Source: Streptomyces caatingaensis (lineage in GTDB: Bacteria > Actinomycetota > Actinomycetes > Streptomycetales > Streptomycetaceae). From it: DNA of 64,000 bases. The DNA lies in the NCBI RefSeq assembly GCF_001187435.1, contig NZ_LFXA01000005.1:45135-109134 (forward strand). The letters are read 5' to 3'. Below the pieces are notes generated by a model, which saw only the letters and a list, made by a program, of their open reading frames with translations, did not search any database and had not been told where the DNA came from. Each line of letters starts with the position of its first letter. The first letter of the stretch is position 1. Shown in pieces: positions 1 to 8,523 of the stretch. The position numbers were made by a program, and so were the translations under genes.

Positions 1-1
1 T

Positions 2-184
2 CCGGCGGGGGCCGTGGGTGTCCTGACCTGCGGCGGAGTGTTCGGGGTAGCTCCGCCCGTACTGGGGCTGACGGATGCGAATGAGACCAGAACTGAGACC
101 AACGGGTCGGGGCGTGGCCACCGCATCAAGCGTTGGTGGGAGACACCCCTTTGGCCTGAGGCTGCAGTCGGCGCTTCTGCATAG
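2..184 (+). pseudogene. Possible C-terminal tail of a tyrosine integrase (window edge)
   Basis: An open frame enters from the left edge and ends with a TAG at 182-184. Its middle reads NETRTETN, very close to the PTETKTETT tail of the integrase remnant at about 26.1 kb, and the underlying DNA (gagaccagaactgagacca) is similar too. Such Thr/Glu-rich tails end many Streptomyces tyrosine integrases. Only the tail is in view, with no catalytic residue, so this is a suggestion based on one short similarity. Confidence 0.25.
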
Positions 185-304
185 GCCATGCCAGGTTGAC
201 ACGGATGGGTGATGGCGGGCATACGATCGTTACTTTACTGGGGGCGGGGCGATCGGCTTCCGGGCCGGTAGCCACCTCATCTTGTTGCACGAGGGGGGCA
301 GGTC

Positions 305-418
305 TTGGCCACTTTGGGTCATATGAAGGAGCGCACGGTCGGCTTCTATGAAGTGGTGACCGTGAAGGACGGCGAGGGTATGCGCATGCCTCAGCCGCTT
401 GACTGGGATGCCACGCTA
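305..418 (+). pseudogene. N-terminal fragment of a small unknown gene (DUF6731-like?)
   Basis: The frame starts at a TTG (305) behind a G-rich stretch or at ATG 323. It begins MKERTVGFYEVVT and continues with a plausible QPLDWDATL segment, which resembles the start of small proteins common on Streptomyces mobile elements (DUF6731 type, from memory). From about 418 the frame runs antisense to the broken HTH gene, so the rest of the protein is missing. The point where both genes stop making sense looks like a recombination junction. Identification is weak. Confidence 0.3.
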
Positions 419-1111
419 GTCTCCTTTTGCCCGCCCGCTGTACTTCAGATGGAAGCCGTCCGGGGCACACTGCCGCGCGGCGTCGAACGCCCGGCGATAG
501 CGGGCCCGCTCTTCGGCACTTAGGTCTGTCCCGTAACTCTAGGTACCGCCTGCCAGTGTCCGGTTCGACCTGCTTGGCCCGGCTCCAGTCGAGACCGCTA
601 GTCGGGGCGCAACCGGACAAGTCGATCTGCCTGTGGTGGTCCACCGACCTTCACCCTGAGTTACGGGACAGCCCTTTGGATCGGGGATCCGAAGGAATCG
701 GCCGGCTTTCTGCACCTCCGCGATCAAAGCCGCGCCGATTTCCGCCGGTGACTGCCGTGGCGGCTTCGCAGGGCGCGCTGGCGCCGACTTCGCCTCGGGC
801 GGGGGCGTCGCCCGCTGACGGGGAGGTGTCGTGGCCTCCGGCTTTGGCTCGGCGGCTACCGGTCGCTGCTTGCGCGGGGTTGGCTCGGGCCGGTCCGGAT
901 GGTGGTCGTGTTCCAGGTAGAAGCGACCGTCATCGGTGATCTCCGCCTGCCACCTCCCACCGTGCTTGGGCATGGTGACGAGGCCCCGGCTCTTGAGGGC
1001 GCGGGCAGTGATGGCGAGTTCCGGGCTCGCGGAGGTAACGGGATGCGTTCCCTCCTCGATCCGAGTGAGCATGGCTAACTGTCGATCGTTGAGTGGCGAC
1101 CATCGGTACAT
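416..1111 (-). pseudogene. Disrupted winged-helix-type hypothetical gene
   Basis: The protein starts MYRWSPLNDRQLAMLTRI and goes on through a helix-turn-helix-like segment and GRFYLEHDHHPDRPEPTP, a Pro/Ala/Lys-rich linker, then GAALIAEVQKAGRFLRIPDP. This layout belongs to a hypothetical family frequent in Streptomyces. After RFLRIPDP the frame enters the 146-bp insertion at 526-671. On the far side the family sequence resumes (AEERARYRRAFDAARQ, then HLKYSGR) and stops at a TAG at 416-418, earlier than I expect for the family. The gene is therefore broken by an insertion and probably also truncated at its 3' end. Confidence 0.6.
526..671. mobile_element. 146-bp MITE-like element with 14-bp terminal inverted repeats
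   Basis: CTGTCCCGTAACTC (526-539) is the exact reverse complement of GAGTTACGGGACAG (658-671). The segment lies exactly where the reading frame of the surrounding gene is lost and later regained. It is too short to code for a transposase, so it would have to be mobilised in trans. I see no convincing target-site duplication beside the repeats and no second copy in this window. Confidence 0.6.
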
Positions 1112-1261
1112 GGTGACCGTCGTACCGGTCCCACCGAACGCCTACAACCAGAATGGTGATGTTCCCGCGTTCTGCTGCCCGAGCGTCTCCACGATCGGGG
1201 TGGCCAGCCCCGCCATCCGTGCTCGCGGCCACATCGCAGGGCGTGCCCCGTGCCTCCCGGG

Positions 1262-1975
1262 TCAGCTCAGTCGGCAGAGCACCTCGAAGTGTGCCGAGAA
1301 ACTCGATCGCAGGCTTTCCAGGATGGCCTTCCCCTTCGCAGCCGTGGCGAGCGAGGGGAAGCCGATCACCCCAGACTGCGTGTACTCGGCCATTCCCTGG
1401 ACCAGGAGGAAGGGCCGCTGCCTGCTGTCGTGGTCCGCTTCTGCGTAGCCCTCGCGGACGAGTTCGGGAGCGGCGTGGAGCAGGATCGACGTCTCGATCT
1501 CGCCGGCGTGCATGTCCGCGTGCCTGTCGGATTCGAGGCCGCCGTACTCGCGGGCACGGTCCCAGTCGGGGCCGAGAGGGAAGAGGGAGACTGCGGGGCC
1601 GTCGACGTTGGCTTCCTGGACCACGTTCGACAGGACGTAGTTCCCGCCGTGGCCGTTGACGATCACCAGCTTGTGGATGTCCGAGCGGGCGAGTGAGGCG
1701 CGGATGTCGTCGATCACGGCGTACAGGGTCCTGGCGCTGATGCTGACGGTACCGGGGAATGCCGCGTGCTCGTGGCTGCACGAGACGGTGATGGGCGGGA
1801 GGAGGTGGACGGGGTAGGCGGCGGCGATCTCCTGGGCGATGACGCACGCGATCGCCGTGTCGGTGATCAATGGGAGGTATGTGCCGTGCTGCTCGAAGGA
1901 GCCGACTGGGAGCACGGCGACGCGGGGCTGCAGCTCCTGGACATCGGTGCTCGTGGCGGTCGGCAGCAAGTTCAC
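1262..1975 (-). CDS. Creatininase-family amidohydrolase
   Basis: A 237-residue protein, the usual length for the creatinine amidohydrolase family of metal-dependent amidases. Family marks are in order: PVGSFEQHGTYLPLITD near residue 25 (metal-binding Glu, His and Asp), the glycine-rich VNGHGGN near residue 105, and the ADMHAGEIETS segment near residue 150, where a second metal-binding Glu is expected. The start is GTG 1975 behind GAGGGAGAGCC, only 17 bp after the upstream regulator gene, so the two are probably cotranscribed. Relatives of this fold hydrolyse creatinine, FAPy or cyclic amides, or act in peptide maturation (MftE). The substrate here cannot be deduced. Its position suggests it serves the divergent operon starting at 3404. 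Confidence 0.8.
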   Translation of the reverse strand: MNLLPTATSTDVQELQPRVAVLPVGSFEQHGTYLPLITDTAIACVIAQEIAAAYPVHLLPPITVSCSHEHAAFPGTVSISARTLYAVIDDIRASLARSDIHKLVIVNGHGGNYVLSNVVQEANVDGPAVSLFPLGPDWDRAREYGGLESDRHADMHAGEIETSILLHAAPELVREGYAEADHDSRQRPFLLVQGMAEYTQSGVIGFPSLATAAKGKAILESLRSSFSAHFEVLCRLS

Positions 1976-1992
1976 GGCTCTCCCTCGGTCGA

Positions 1993-3195
1993 CTAGGGGG
2001 CGACCTGCTTGGTCAGGTCTAACTCCCTGTTGAGTTCCGAAACTTCCACCAGTTTGCGCCAGCGCGCAAGACGCGGTTGAAGTCGGTACAACTCGCCGAG
2101 GATCCGTGTGGAGCCCGTTCGGTGCGCGATGCCGAGGGCTTGTTCAGCGGCCCGGTGCGCGCCTTCCACGTCCTCCAGGATCGCGTTGGCCGTGGCGAGC
2201 CTGGCAAGACACAGCCCTCGGTCCCGCTCCTGCACGGCAGGCCAGTTCCGCAGGCTCTTCTCGTAGGTCACGACCGCTTGCTGGGGGCGCTCCAGGCGTA
2301 CCTGGCAGTTAGCCGCCTCCATCTCGATGTACGAGACCGTGCAGTAGAAGGCCAGGTCGTCATCGTCGCCTCGATCCGCCGCGACGAGGGCCTGGTCGAT
2401 GGCCCGCTCGGTCTCGGAAGCCTCACCGAGGCTCGCCTTGCTGTTCGCGAGCTGGCGGAGCACGACGGCGTGGACGCGGGGCGAGAGCTCGGAGGCGTAC
2501 CGGAGAGCGGCGAGAGCGAGGCCGGCGCCGTGGCCGGCGTGGCCCGCTTCCGTGGCGATGTTGCTGCGCCGCTGGAGCATGTACGCGATCACCATCGGAT
2601 CGCCCAGCTCTTGGGCGTACTCCATCGCCAGCCTGGTCCAGCGCATGGCCTCGTCGGTGCGGCCGGTGTCCTGGTGGAGCCAGCCGAGGAACTCCGCGTA
2701 CCGTGCCCCCACGCGCAGGACCTCCTGGCGCAGCGGACCGTACGCCTCGCGACACATTTGCTCGATGAGGGGCATCTGGCTGCCTACCGGTGCCAGGAGG
2801 AATTGCGGGCCGACAAAGGGTTCGGCCTGTGCGTGCTGCTGGAGCACCGAGGTGAGGTAGCCCAGCATCTCTGGGTTCACCGGCATCGGGGTGCGGCTCA
2901 CCACTGCCGTCGGTGTTGGCAGCAGCGTGCTCTGCGCGGCGGCGACGCTCGTGGTGGTGGACGCGAAGCCGAGCTCCTCGTCCGTCGCCTCGTACACCTC
3001 CCGGAAGAGCGGTCGGTGGTCCGGACTCACGGGGCGCCGACCGTTCTCGTACATCGAGATGAGCGTCTTCCAGCTCGTCGACGCCGGTGATTGCGCTCCC
3101 AGGCGCTGGGCCGCAGCCATCAACGCGTCGATCAGCTCGCCCTGCGTCCAACCCCTGTCCAGCCTGGCCTGCTGGAGTCTGCTCTTCGCCTCCAT
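1993..3195 (-). CDS. XRE-family regulator with TPR-like helical repeats
   Basis: A 400-residue protein. Residues 1-65 form a helix-turn-helix (RLDRGWTQGELIDALM, then WKTLISMYENGRRPVSP), followed by a linker and a long alpha-helical region with TPR-like repeats (for example RYAEFLGWLHQDTGRTDEA and RSNIATEAGHAGHGAG). Regulators of this design are common in Streptomyces and often sense small molecules or peptides. I chose ATG 3195, behind GGGGGA, over an upstream in-frame start because the HTH fold begins right there. The gene precedes the creatininase gene and diverges from the operon at 3404. The palindrome at 3269-3290 between them is the obvious candidate operator. Confidence 0.8.
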   Translation of the reverse strand: MEAKSRLQQARLDRGWTQGELIDALMAAAQRLGAQSPASTSWKTLISMYENGRRPVSPDHRPLFREVYEATDEELGFASTTTSVAAAQSTLLPTPTAVVSRTPMPVNPEMLGYLTSVLQQHAQAEPFVGPQFLLAPVGSQMPLIEQMCREAYGPLRQEVLRVGARYAEFLGWLHQDTGRTDEAMRWTRLAMEYAQELGDPMVIAYMLQRRSNIATEAGHAGHGAGLALAALRYASELSPRVHAVVLRQLANSKASLGEASETERAIDQALVAADRGDDDDLAFYCTVSYIEMEAANCQVRLERPQQAVVTYEKSLRNWPAVQERDRGLCLARLATANAILEDVEGAHRAAEQALGIAHRTGSTRILGELYRLQPRLARWRKLVEVSELNRELDLTKQVAP

Positions 3196-3261
3196 CGTTC
3201 CCCCGATGTCCGTCGCAGTGCCCCGCTCAATGATGAGCCAAGAGGCCACCTCACGTGGGGA

Positions 3262-3290
3262 GTTAACAGTTAACGGCGCAATCCGTTAAC
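3262..3290. promoter_or_regulatory. GTTAAC operator cluster between regulator and biosynthetic-type operon
   Basis: GTTAACGG (3269-3276) and CCGTTAAC (3283-3290) form a perfect 8-bp inverted repeat around a 6-bp spacer, and a third GTTAAC lies at 3262-3267. The cluster is AT-rich within GC-rich DNA and sits in the 208-bp divergent intergenic region. It is the most likely binding site of the XRE regulator, controlling both directions. Confidence 0.65.
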
Positions 3291-3403
3291 CCTGTCCACT
3301 GACCTATGGCCCCGTCTCCGGCTTACTTGCCTCAGCGCCGCGGTGGTGGGCCACCTCCTCCGGCAGCGCTTCCCCTACGGAATCGACGGCTGGAGGTGAC
3401 GAG

Positions 3404-4297
3404 GTGCTGAACTCCCCTGTAGTACTGCGAGCGATCGAGTCTCGGCACGGTCCCTTCCGCCGGACGTCGGTCAAGCCGTACTCCCGGGTCTTCCAGGCAC
3501 TGGACGGCCGGTCACTCCTCAAGGTCTACGTCGGCATCGACCCGGCTGGGCGGCGCCGTCGCGAGGTGGAGGCGATCCGGGGCGGGGGTCGCCAGGGTCT
3601 GTCGGTTCCGGCGGTCCTCGGCACCGGCATCGAGGGTGACTCTGCCTGGACCGTGTTCCAGATGCTGCCCGGACGCCCGTGCACGATCGCGGCCCTCCCG
3701 GCGGTCCGGGAGTATCTCGACCGGATCCTGGCTCTGTCCGACCAGCTGCACCGGCCGGCTTCTGGCCTCGCTCCCGGTTCGGGTTGGGTGTCTCACCACG
3801 GTGATCCGTTCACGCACCGAGGGTTCCTGCTCCGGCAGATGTCTCCCCGGTGCCGGCTGCTGCCGTGGTGGGCGGATCTGGCAGAGCTCCTCGCGCCGAT
3901 CGATTCCCATCCTGTCGTCCGTATCCACGGGGATCTCAAGCCCGAGCACCTCCTGATTGACGGAGACCGGCTGCATGTCGTCGACTGGGAGGCGAGCGGG
4001 CGCGGCCCCGCTGTCGCCGATCACGCCGATGTCGCGTTCCACCTGGCCCGCGACCTGATCTACGGGGAGCTGCCTCACCGGCGGCTGCCAGAGGACGTTG
4101 TTCGCCGACTCGTTCTGAGCGGTTCGGTCCTGGCCTGGCGCCTCCTCCTCTGGCTCGACCGACGTCGTCCGGAGGACATCACGCTGGTGCCATCGGACCT
4201 CGTCCGTCAGCTCGCGGCACCGAACCGTCCCGCCGCCACCTGGGCGCTTCTCGCCCAGACCATCTCGTCTCTCCGCGCCCGAGGCGTGCCTCGCTGA
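3404..4297 (+). CDS. Aminoglycoside phosphotransferase-fold protein
   Basis: A 297-residue protein with the kinase-like fold of APH and choline kinases: the catalytic loop reads RIHGDLKPEHLLID (near residue 170, HxD plus the following polar residue) and the metal-binding motif VVDWEASG follows 15 residues later. The N-terminal lobe is short (LLKVYVGIDPAGRRRREVEAI, with a plausible Lys). Such enzymes phosphorylate small molecules, sugars or antibiotics; the substrate is unknown. GTG 3404 follows GGAGGTGACGAG closely. It is the first gene of a plus-strand operon, 50 bp ahead of the SAM synthetase gene. Self-resistance or a biosynthetic kinase step are both possible. Confidence 0.7.
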   Translation: MLNSPVVLRAIESRHGPFRRTSVKPYSRVFQALDGRSLLKVYVGIDPAGRRRREVEAIRGGGRQGLSVPAVLGTGIEGDSAWTVFQMLPGRPCTIAALPAVREYLDRILALSDQLHRPASGLAPGSGWVSHHGDPFTHRGFLLRQMSPRCRLLPWWADLAELLAPIDSHPVVRIHGDLKPEHLLIDGDRLHVVDWEASGRGPAVADHADVAFHLARDLIYGELPHRRLPEDVVRRLVLSGSVLAWRLLLWLDRRRPEDITLVPSDLVRQLAAPNRPAATWALLAQTISSLRARGVPR

Positions 4298-4347
4298 CAC
4301 GCCTTCGCAGTGCTCCGTTATCTTCCGACCCGAAACGAGGGATCCTG

Positions 4348-5598
4348 ATGTCCCGAACGAGCACGATCCTCGGCAACACCCACCTGGTGATCGACACCGG
4401 AGTGGCCCACCCGCCGGCCACGACGATCGTCGAACGCAAGGGCCTCGGCCACCCCGACACCCTCGCCGACCACCTCGCTGAGCGGCTGTCCCGCGCGTAC
4501 AGCCGATACACCGTCGAACGCTTCGGCGCGGTCCTGCACCACAACTTCGACAAGCTCGCCCTCCTCGGCGGAGCGAGCGAGGTCCGCTACGGCGCCGGCC
4601 GGATGACCGCCCCGGTCCGCGTGCTGGTCAACGGCCGTGCCGCGCCCATGTGCGGCGGCGAGCGGATCCCCGTGGAGGAGATCGTGGAGGCCGAGGTGAG
4701 GGCGTTCTTCGCCCGCCGGCTTCCCGAGGTCTCGGATCACCTGGACATCACCTACAACATCACCAGCAACTCCAGCCCCGGCGCCGTTCTCACGGGCGAC
4801 GAGGTCCCCGACCGGACGCGATGGTTCAACCCGCGGTCGATCGAGGACCTGCGCGAGCGGCGGGTGCGGCTGTCCAACGACACGTCCCTGGGAACGGGCT
4901 GGGCACCGGAGAACGTCTTCGAGTCGTTCGTGCGCGAGCTGGTCGACCACTTCTCCGGGGAGAACGACTTCACCCTCTCCCACGCGTGGTGTGGATCGGA
5001 CGTGAAGCTCATGGGCTACTGGGACGGCGAGCAGGCGGACGTTGTCCTCTGCGTCCCTCAGAAGTCGCGGCTCGTCGCCAGCCGCGCGGAGTACACGCGG
5101 AACACCGAGAGCGTCCTCGCCGAGTGCCACCGGCTGGCCGGCCTCCGGCTGCCCGGTGCCGAGACGCGCTTCCGGCTCAACGCGCGCGACGTGCCGGAGA
5201 AGGACGAGCTGTACCTCACGTACACCGGTAGCTCGATCGAGTCCGGCGACGAGGGCGTCGTCGGTCGCGGCAACCGCGTCAACGGCCTCATCACGCCCCT
5301 GCGGCCGATGAACCTGGAGGGCGCCAACGGCAAGAACCCCGTGTACCACGTGGGCAAGCTCTACAACATCGCCGCCCGCCGGCTCGCCGAGCGGCTCCAT
5401 GAGGCGACGCATGGCCACGCCGAGGTCCACCTGGTGAGCACGACCGGGCAGCGCCTCGACCAGCCGTGGCGCGTCCTCGTCCGCCTGTCGTCCCCGGACG
5501 CCGAGGTGGACAAGGTGCAGGCCCTGGTGGCGGAGACCATGGATGAGTTCCCGGCGCTGACCGACGAGCTGGTCTCCGACGGGATCGTGCTGAGCTGA
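4348..5598 (+). CDS. Archaeal-type S-adenosylmethionine synthetase
   Basis: A 416-residue protein of the archaeal-type methionine adenosyltransferase family (ATP + methionine -> S-adenosylmethionine), a lineage different from the usual bacterial MetK. Markers are VERKGLGHPDTLADHLAE near residue 30, HHNFDKLALLGG near residue 70, SSIESGDEGVVGRGNRVNGL near residue 300 and GANGKNPVYHVGKLYN near residue 335. Streptomyces housekeeping SAM synthesis relies on bacterial MetK, so a second enzyme in an operon suggests supply of SAM to a dedicated pathway, or use of an analogue. Its stop overlaps the ATG of the next gene (TGATG). Confidence 0.85.
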   Translation: MSRTSTILGNTHLVIDTGVAHPPATTIVERKGLGHPDTLADHLAERLSRAYSRYTVERFGAVLHHNFDKLALLGGASEVRYGAGRMTAPVRVLVNGRAAPMCGGERIPVEEIVEAEVRAFFARRLPEVSDHLDITYNITSNSSPGAVLTGDEVPDRTRWFNPRSIEDLRERRVRLSNDTSLGTGWAPENVFESFVRELVDHFSGENDFTLSHAWCGSDVKLMGYWDGEQADVVLCVPQKSRLVASRAEYTRNTESVLAECHRLAGLRLPGAETRFRLNARDVPEKDELYLTYTGSSIESGDEGVVGRGNRVNGLITPLRPMNLEGANGKNPVYHVGKLYNIAARRLAERLHEATHGHAEVHLVSTTGQRLDQPWRVLVRLSSPDAEVDKVQALVAETMDEFPALTDELVSDGIVLS

Positions 5599-6524
5599 TG
5601 GAGAAGCGGACGCTCGGCGAGGTCTCCGAGGAATGCCGACGGCGGCTGGTCACGCACTACGGCCCGGGAGTCTCCGGCTGGCTCGACGCCGTGCCCACGC
5701 TGATGGAGCGCGCGGCGGAGCGCTGGAAGCTCACACTCGGGACGTACCACGACGCCGGACACGCCTCGGTGGTCGTCACGGCCGGAACCCTCGACGGACG
5801 TCCGCTGCTTCTCAAGGCGTGGGCCGATCCCGCCCGGTTTCACGACGAGGTCACCGCCTTACGCCTGTGGGCGGGCGGGCCGACGGCGGGCGTCGTCGAG
5901 GCGGCGGACGACTTGGCCGTGGCGGCCCTGGAGATGATCGGAGGCCGCCCCGGTGGTGGTGAGCGACCGCCTCGCGAGCTTCCGACCGTGGCAGCCGCCC
6001 TCCAGGGCCTCCACACCTTCGGCCGTCGTCGGCGCCGGCCGCAGGACCTTCCGTCCCTGACCACGTACCTTCACCAGGAGGTACGCCCCCGGGTGCGGCA
6101 CCGCCTGGAGTCGATCGACGTCGGCCCGTGGGAGGAGCACGTCGACGCGGCGCTGCCGGCCCTCGTGTCCCTGGAGGAGGACTCCGCTCGGTCCACTGTC
6201 CTGCACGCGGATCTCTATCGCGAGAACGTCCTCTTCGACTGGCTGGGCCATCCCCGCCTGATCGATCCCCTCCCGATGGTGGGCGACGCGGCCTTCGACT
6301 GGGCCTTCTGGACCGTGTACTACGACCTCGGACAGGGCACGGACGCCCGCCTGGCCGCCGCCGCCCGGATCTCCCGCATCCCCGTGCCTGTCCTCGCGCC
6401 ATGGTGCAGGGCCCTGGCCCTGGACGGCCTGCTTTTTTACCTCGACACCGATGATCCTCGCGCCCCGAGGATGGCCGACGTCCTCGCATGGCTGTCGGCG
6501 CCGACCTCAAGGAACCGATCATGA
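5598..6524 (+). CDS. Phosphotransferase, aminoglycoside kinase fold
   Basis: A 308-residue APH-like kinase. VLHADLYRENVLFD near residue 200 gives the HxD..N catalytic loop and LIDPLPMVGDAAFDWAF the metal-binding Asp, in the arrangement seen in streptomycin 6-kinase-type enzymes. The N-terminal half has a typical beta-sheet lobe (ASVVVTAGTLDGRPLLLKAW, with the ATP-contacting Lys). It differs clearly from the kinase at 3404, so the operon has two distinct small-molecule kinases. The start overlaps the stop of the SAM synthetase gene, and its own stop overlaps the next start (ATGA), which points to translational coupling. Confidence 0.75.
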   Translation: MEKRTLGEVSEECRRRLVTHYGPGVSGWLDAVPTLMERAAERWKLTLGTYHDAGHASVVVTAGTLDGRPLLLKAWADPARFHDEVTALRLWAGGPTAGVVEAADDLAVAALEMIGGRPGGGERPPRELPTVAAALQGLHTFGRRRRRPQDLPSLTTYLHQEVRPRVRHRLESIDVGPWEEHVDAALPALVSLEEDSARSTVLHADLYRENVLFDWLGHPRLIDPLPMVGDAAFDWAFWTVYYDLGQGTDARLAAAARISRIPVPVLAPWCRALALDGLLFYLDTDDPRAPRMADVLAWLSAPTSRNRS

Positions 6525-7237
6525 CGACATACGTCCTCCGCCATGGGCAGACGAACTACAGTCGGCGCTACCTCGTCAACGGCGATCCGACCAAGCCCAT
6601 CCGCCTGAGCGAGGAAGGCCGCCGTTCGCTGAACAAGGGGTGGAGCAGCGTCCCCCTCCACAGCGTGAAAACGTGGTTGGCCAGCGAATTCCCCCGCGCC
6701 CAGCAGACCGCCAGTCTCCTGATGGGAGTCCCCGGGCCGGAACTGATCACCGATCCTCGGCTGAACGAACTGGACTACGGAGAATTCGAGGGAAACCCGT
6801 TCCTGGAATACGCCGTCTGGCTCGACGGGCACGGCGCCCACGAGCGCCCGCCCGGCGGGAGCGAGTCACAGCGCGAGGGCATCCGCAGGATGCTCGCGGG
6901 GGTGCTCGCGGCCCTGGAGCATCCCGGTCCCCGTGTCCTGGTGGCCCACGGACTGCTGATCTCCGTGCTCCTCTGGCACCGCGACAGGGCTGTAGGCGAG
7001 ACCATGCCCCTGTTCTTTCCGGAAGCGCCGTACGTCGAGCCCGTAGCCATCCCCGACGTGGAGCTGCCGGAATTCATCAGAACGCTGATGAACGATCTTG
7101 AAACTGGCGTTCAGGACCGCACCGGCACCATCGGTGACTGGGGGATATTCCGGACCGGGGACGGCTCGGCGGTTGCTACCGTCGATTCCGTATCCCCGTC
7201 CCACTCGCAAGATCAGAAGGATCTTCCTCATGCATGA
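6521..7237 (+). CDS. Histidine phosphatase superfamily protein
   Basis: A 238-residue protein with the phosphoglycerate-mutase/acid-phosphatase signature: YVLRHGQTNYS at the N-terminus (catalytic His in RHG), SEFPRAQQTASLL near residue 50, NELDYGEFEG near residue 85 and VLVAHGLLISV near residue 145 (second catalytic His). Members remove or move phosphate on small molecules, a natural partner of the two kinases in this operon. ATG 6521 is in the ATGA overlap with the preceding stop and gives a compact family-like N-terminus. The C-terminal 60 residues extend past the core fold. The stop overlaps the serS start by 8 bp. Confidence 0.8.
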   Translation: MTTYVLRHGQTNYSRRYLVNGDPTKPIRLSEEGRRSLNKGWSSVPLHSVKTWLASEFPRAQQTASLLMGVPGPELITDPRLNELDYGEFEGNPFLEYAVWLDGHGAHERPPGGSESQREGIRRMLAGVLAALEHPGPRVLVAHGLLISVLLWHRDRAVGETMPLFFPEAPYVEPVAIPDVELPEFIRTLMNDLETGVQDRTGTIGDWGIFRTGDGSAVATVDSVSPSHSQDQKDLPHA

Positions 7238-8522
7238 TGCCCGCGCCCTGATCGACATGGGTGCCGAAGCGGTTCGTCGGCTCGCTCGTCGCGGCTACAC
7301 CCTGGACCTGTCCGAGCTGGAGTCCCTCCACTCTCGGCGAAACCAGAACATCCGCTCGGCCGACGAGCTGCGGGCAGAGTCCAAGCGAGTGGCGAGCGAG
7401 GTCCAGCAGACGGCCAAGCAGGGCGGCGACATCAGCAAGCTCAAGGAGCGCGCCCGCGAGCTGAAGGACCAGATCCGCGAGATCGAGGCCGGCCAGGAGG
7501 AGATCGAGGCCCGGCTGCGTGACCTGCTTCTGAGCATTCCGAACCTGCCGGACGACTCGGCCCCCGACGGCGACTCCGAGGAGTTCGCGGTTGAGATCCG
7601 GCGCGTTGGCACTCCCCCTGCCTTCGCGTTCGAGCCGAAGGACCACGTCGACCTCGGCGAGGACACCGGCATCCTCGACTTCGGCAGGGCGACGAAGCTG
7701 TCCGGTCCGCGCTTCGCGGTCTCGCGCGGTGCAGGCGCCGCCCTGGAGCGGGCGCTGGCCACGCTCTTCCTCGACCTTCACACCCGCCGTCACGGGTACA
7801 CCGAATACGCGGTCCCCTACCTGGTCAGCCGTAAGACCATGACCGGCACCGGCCAGCTCCCGAAGTTCGAGGAGGACCTGTTCAAGACCGGCGTCGCCGA
7901 CCGCGAGCTCTTTCTCATCCCGACGGCCGAGGTCCCGCTGACCAACCTTTACGCCGACGAGATCATCCCGCCGGCCGAGCTGCCGGTGGCCATGACGGCC
8001 CACACCCCGTGCTTCCGCTCGGAGGCCGGCTCGTACGGCCGGGACACCCGCGGTCTGATCCGCCAGCACCAGTTCGCCAAGGTCGAGATGGTCAAGATCG
8101 TCGACCCGGAGATGGCGGACGCCGAGCTGGAGGAGATGGTCGGCCACGCCGAGGCGTGCCTCAAGGAGCTCGGCCTCGCCTACCGGGTCATCAAGCTGCC
8201 CGCCGGCGACACGGGCTTCTCCGCCCAGCTCACGTACGACATCGAGGTCTGGATCCCGAGCCAGAACACGTACCGCGAGATCTCCTCGGTCTCCAACTTC
8301 GGCACCTTCCAGGCCCGCCGGGCGAACATCCGGACCCGAGGTGAGGACGGCAAGCCCAAGCTCGCCGCCACCCTCAACGGCTCCGGCCTGCCCGTCGGCC
8401 GCACCCTGGCCGCGCTCCTCGAGCAGTGCCAGCAGCAGGACGGCTCGATCGTCCTGCCCGAATCCCTCTTCCCGTACCTCGGCTTCCGCCGTATCTCGGC
8501 GGACGGAACACCGGAGGCATAA
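7230..8522 (+). CDS. serS: Seryl-tRNA synthetase (accessory copy)
   Basis: A 430-residue class II aminoacyl-tRNA synthetase charging tRNA-Ser with serine. The N-terminal 110 residues form the long antiparallel coiled coil (SELESLHSRRNQ, then KELKDQIREIEAGQEE-type heptads). The catalytic core has LIPTAEVPLTNLY, motif 2 FRSEAGSYGRDTRGLIRQHQF near residue 270, VSNFGTFQARRANIR and motif 3 NGSGLPVGRTLAALLEQ near residue 395. Every key feature is present, so it should be active. Streptomyces have a housekeeping serS elsewhere. This copy in a tight small-molecule operon could confer resistance to a SerRS inhibitor or supply seryl-tRNA to a pathway, as VlmL does in valanimycin biosynthesis. One base separates it from the next gene. 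Confidence 0.9.
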   Translation: MHDARALIDMGAEAVRRLARRGYTLDLSELESLHSRRNQNIRSADELRAESKRVASEVQQTAKQGGDISKLKERARELKDQIREIEAGQEEIEARLRDLLLSIPNLPDDSAPDGDSEEFAVEIRRVGTPPAFAFEPKDHVDLGEDTGILDFGRATKLSGPRFAVSRGAGAALERALATLFLDLHTRRHGYTEYAVPYLVSRKTMTGTGQLPKFEEDLFKTGVADRELFLIPTAEVPLTNLYADEIIPPAELPVAMTAHTPCFRSEAGSYGRDTRGLIRQHQFAKVEMVKIVDPEMADAELEEMVGHAEACLKELGLAYRVIKLPAGDTGFSAQLTYDIEVWIPSQNTYREISSVSNFGTFQARRANIRTRGEDGKPKLAATLNGSGLPVGRTLAALLEQCQQQDGSIVLPESLFPYLGFRRISADGTPEA

Positions 8523-8523
8523 C

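Noticed and set aside
4318..5430. Long open frame antisense to the SAM synthetase gene
   Set aside because: A GC-rich shadow of the sense gene; no family resemblance and the sense strand has full catalytic motifs.
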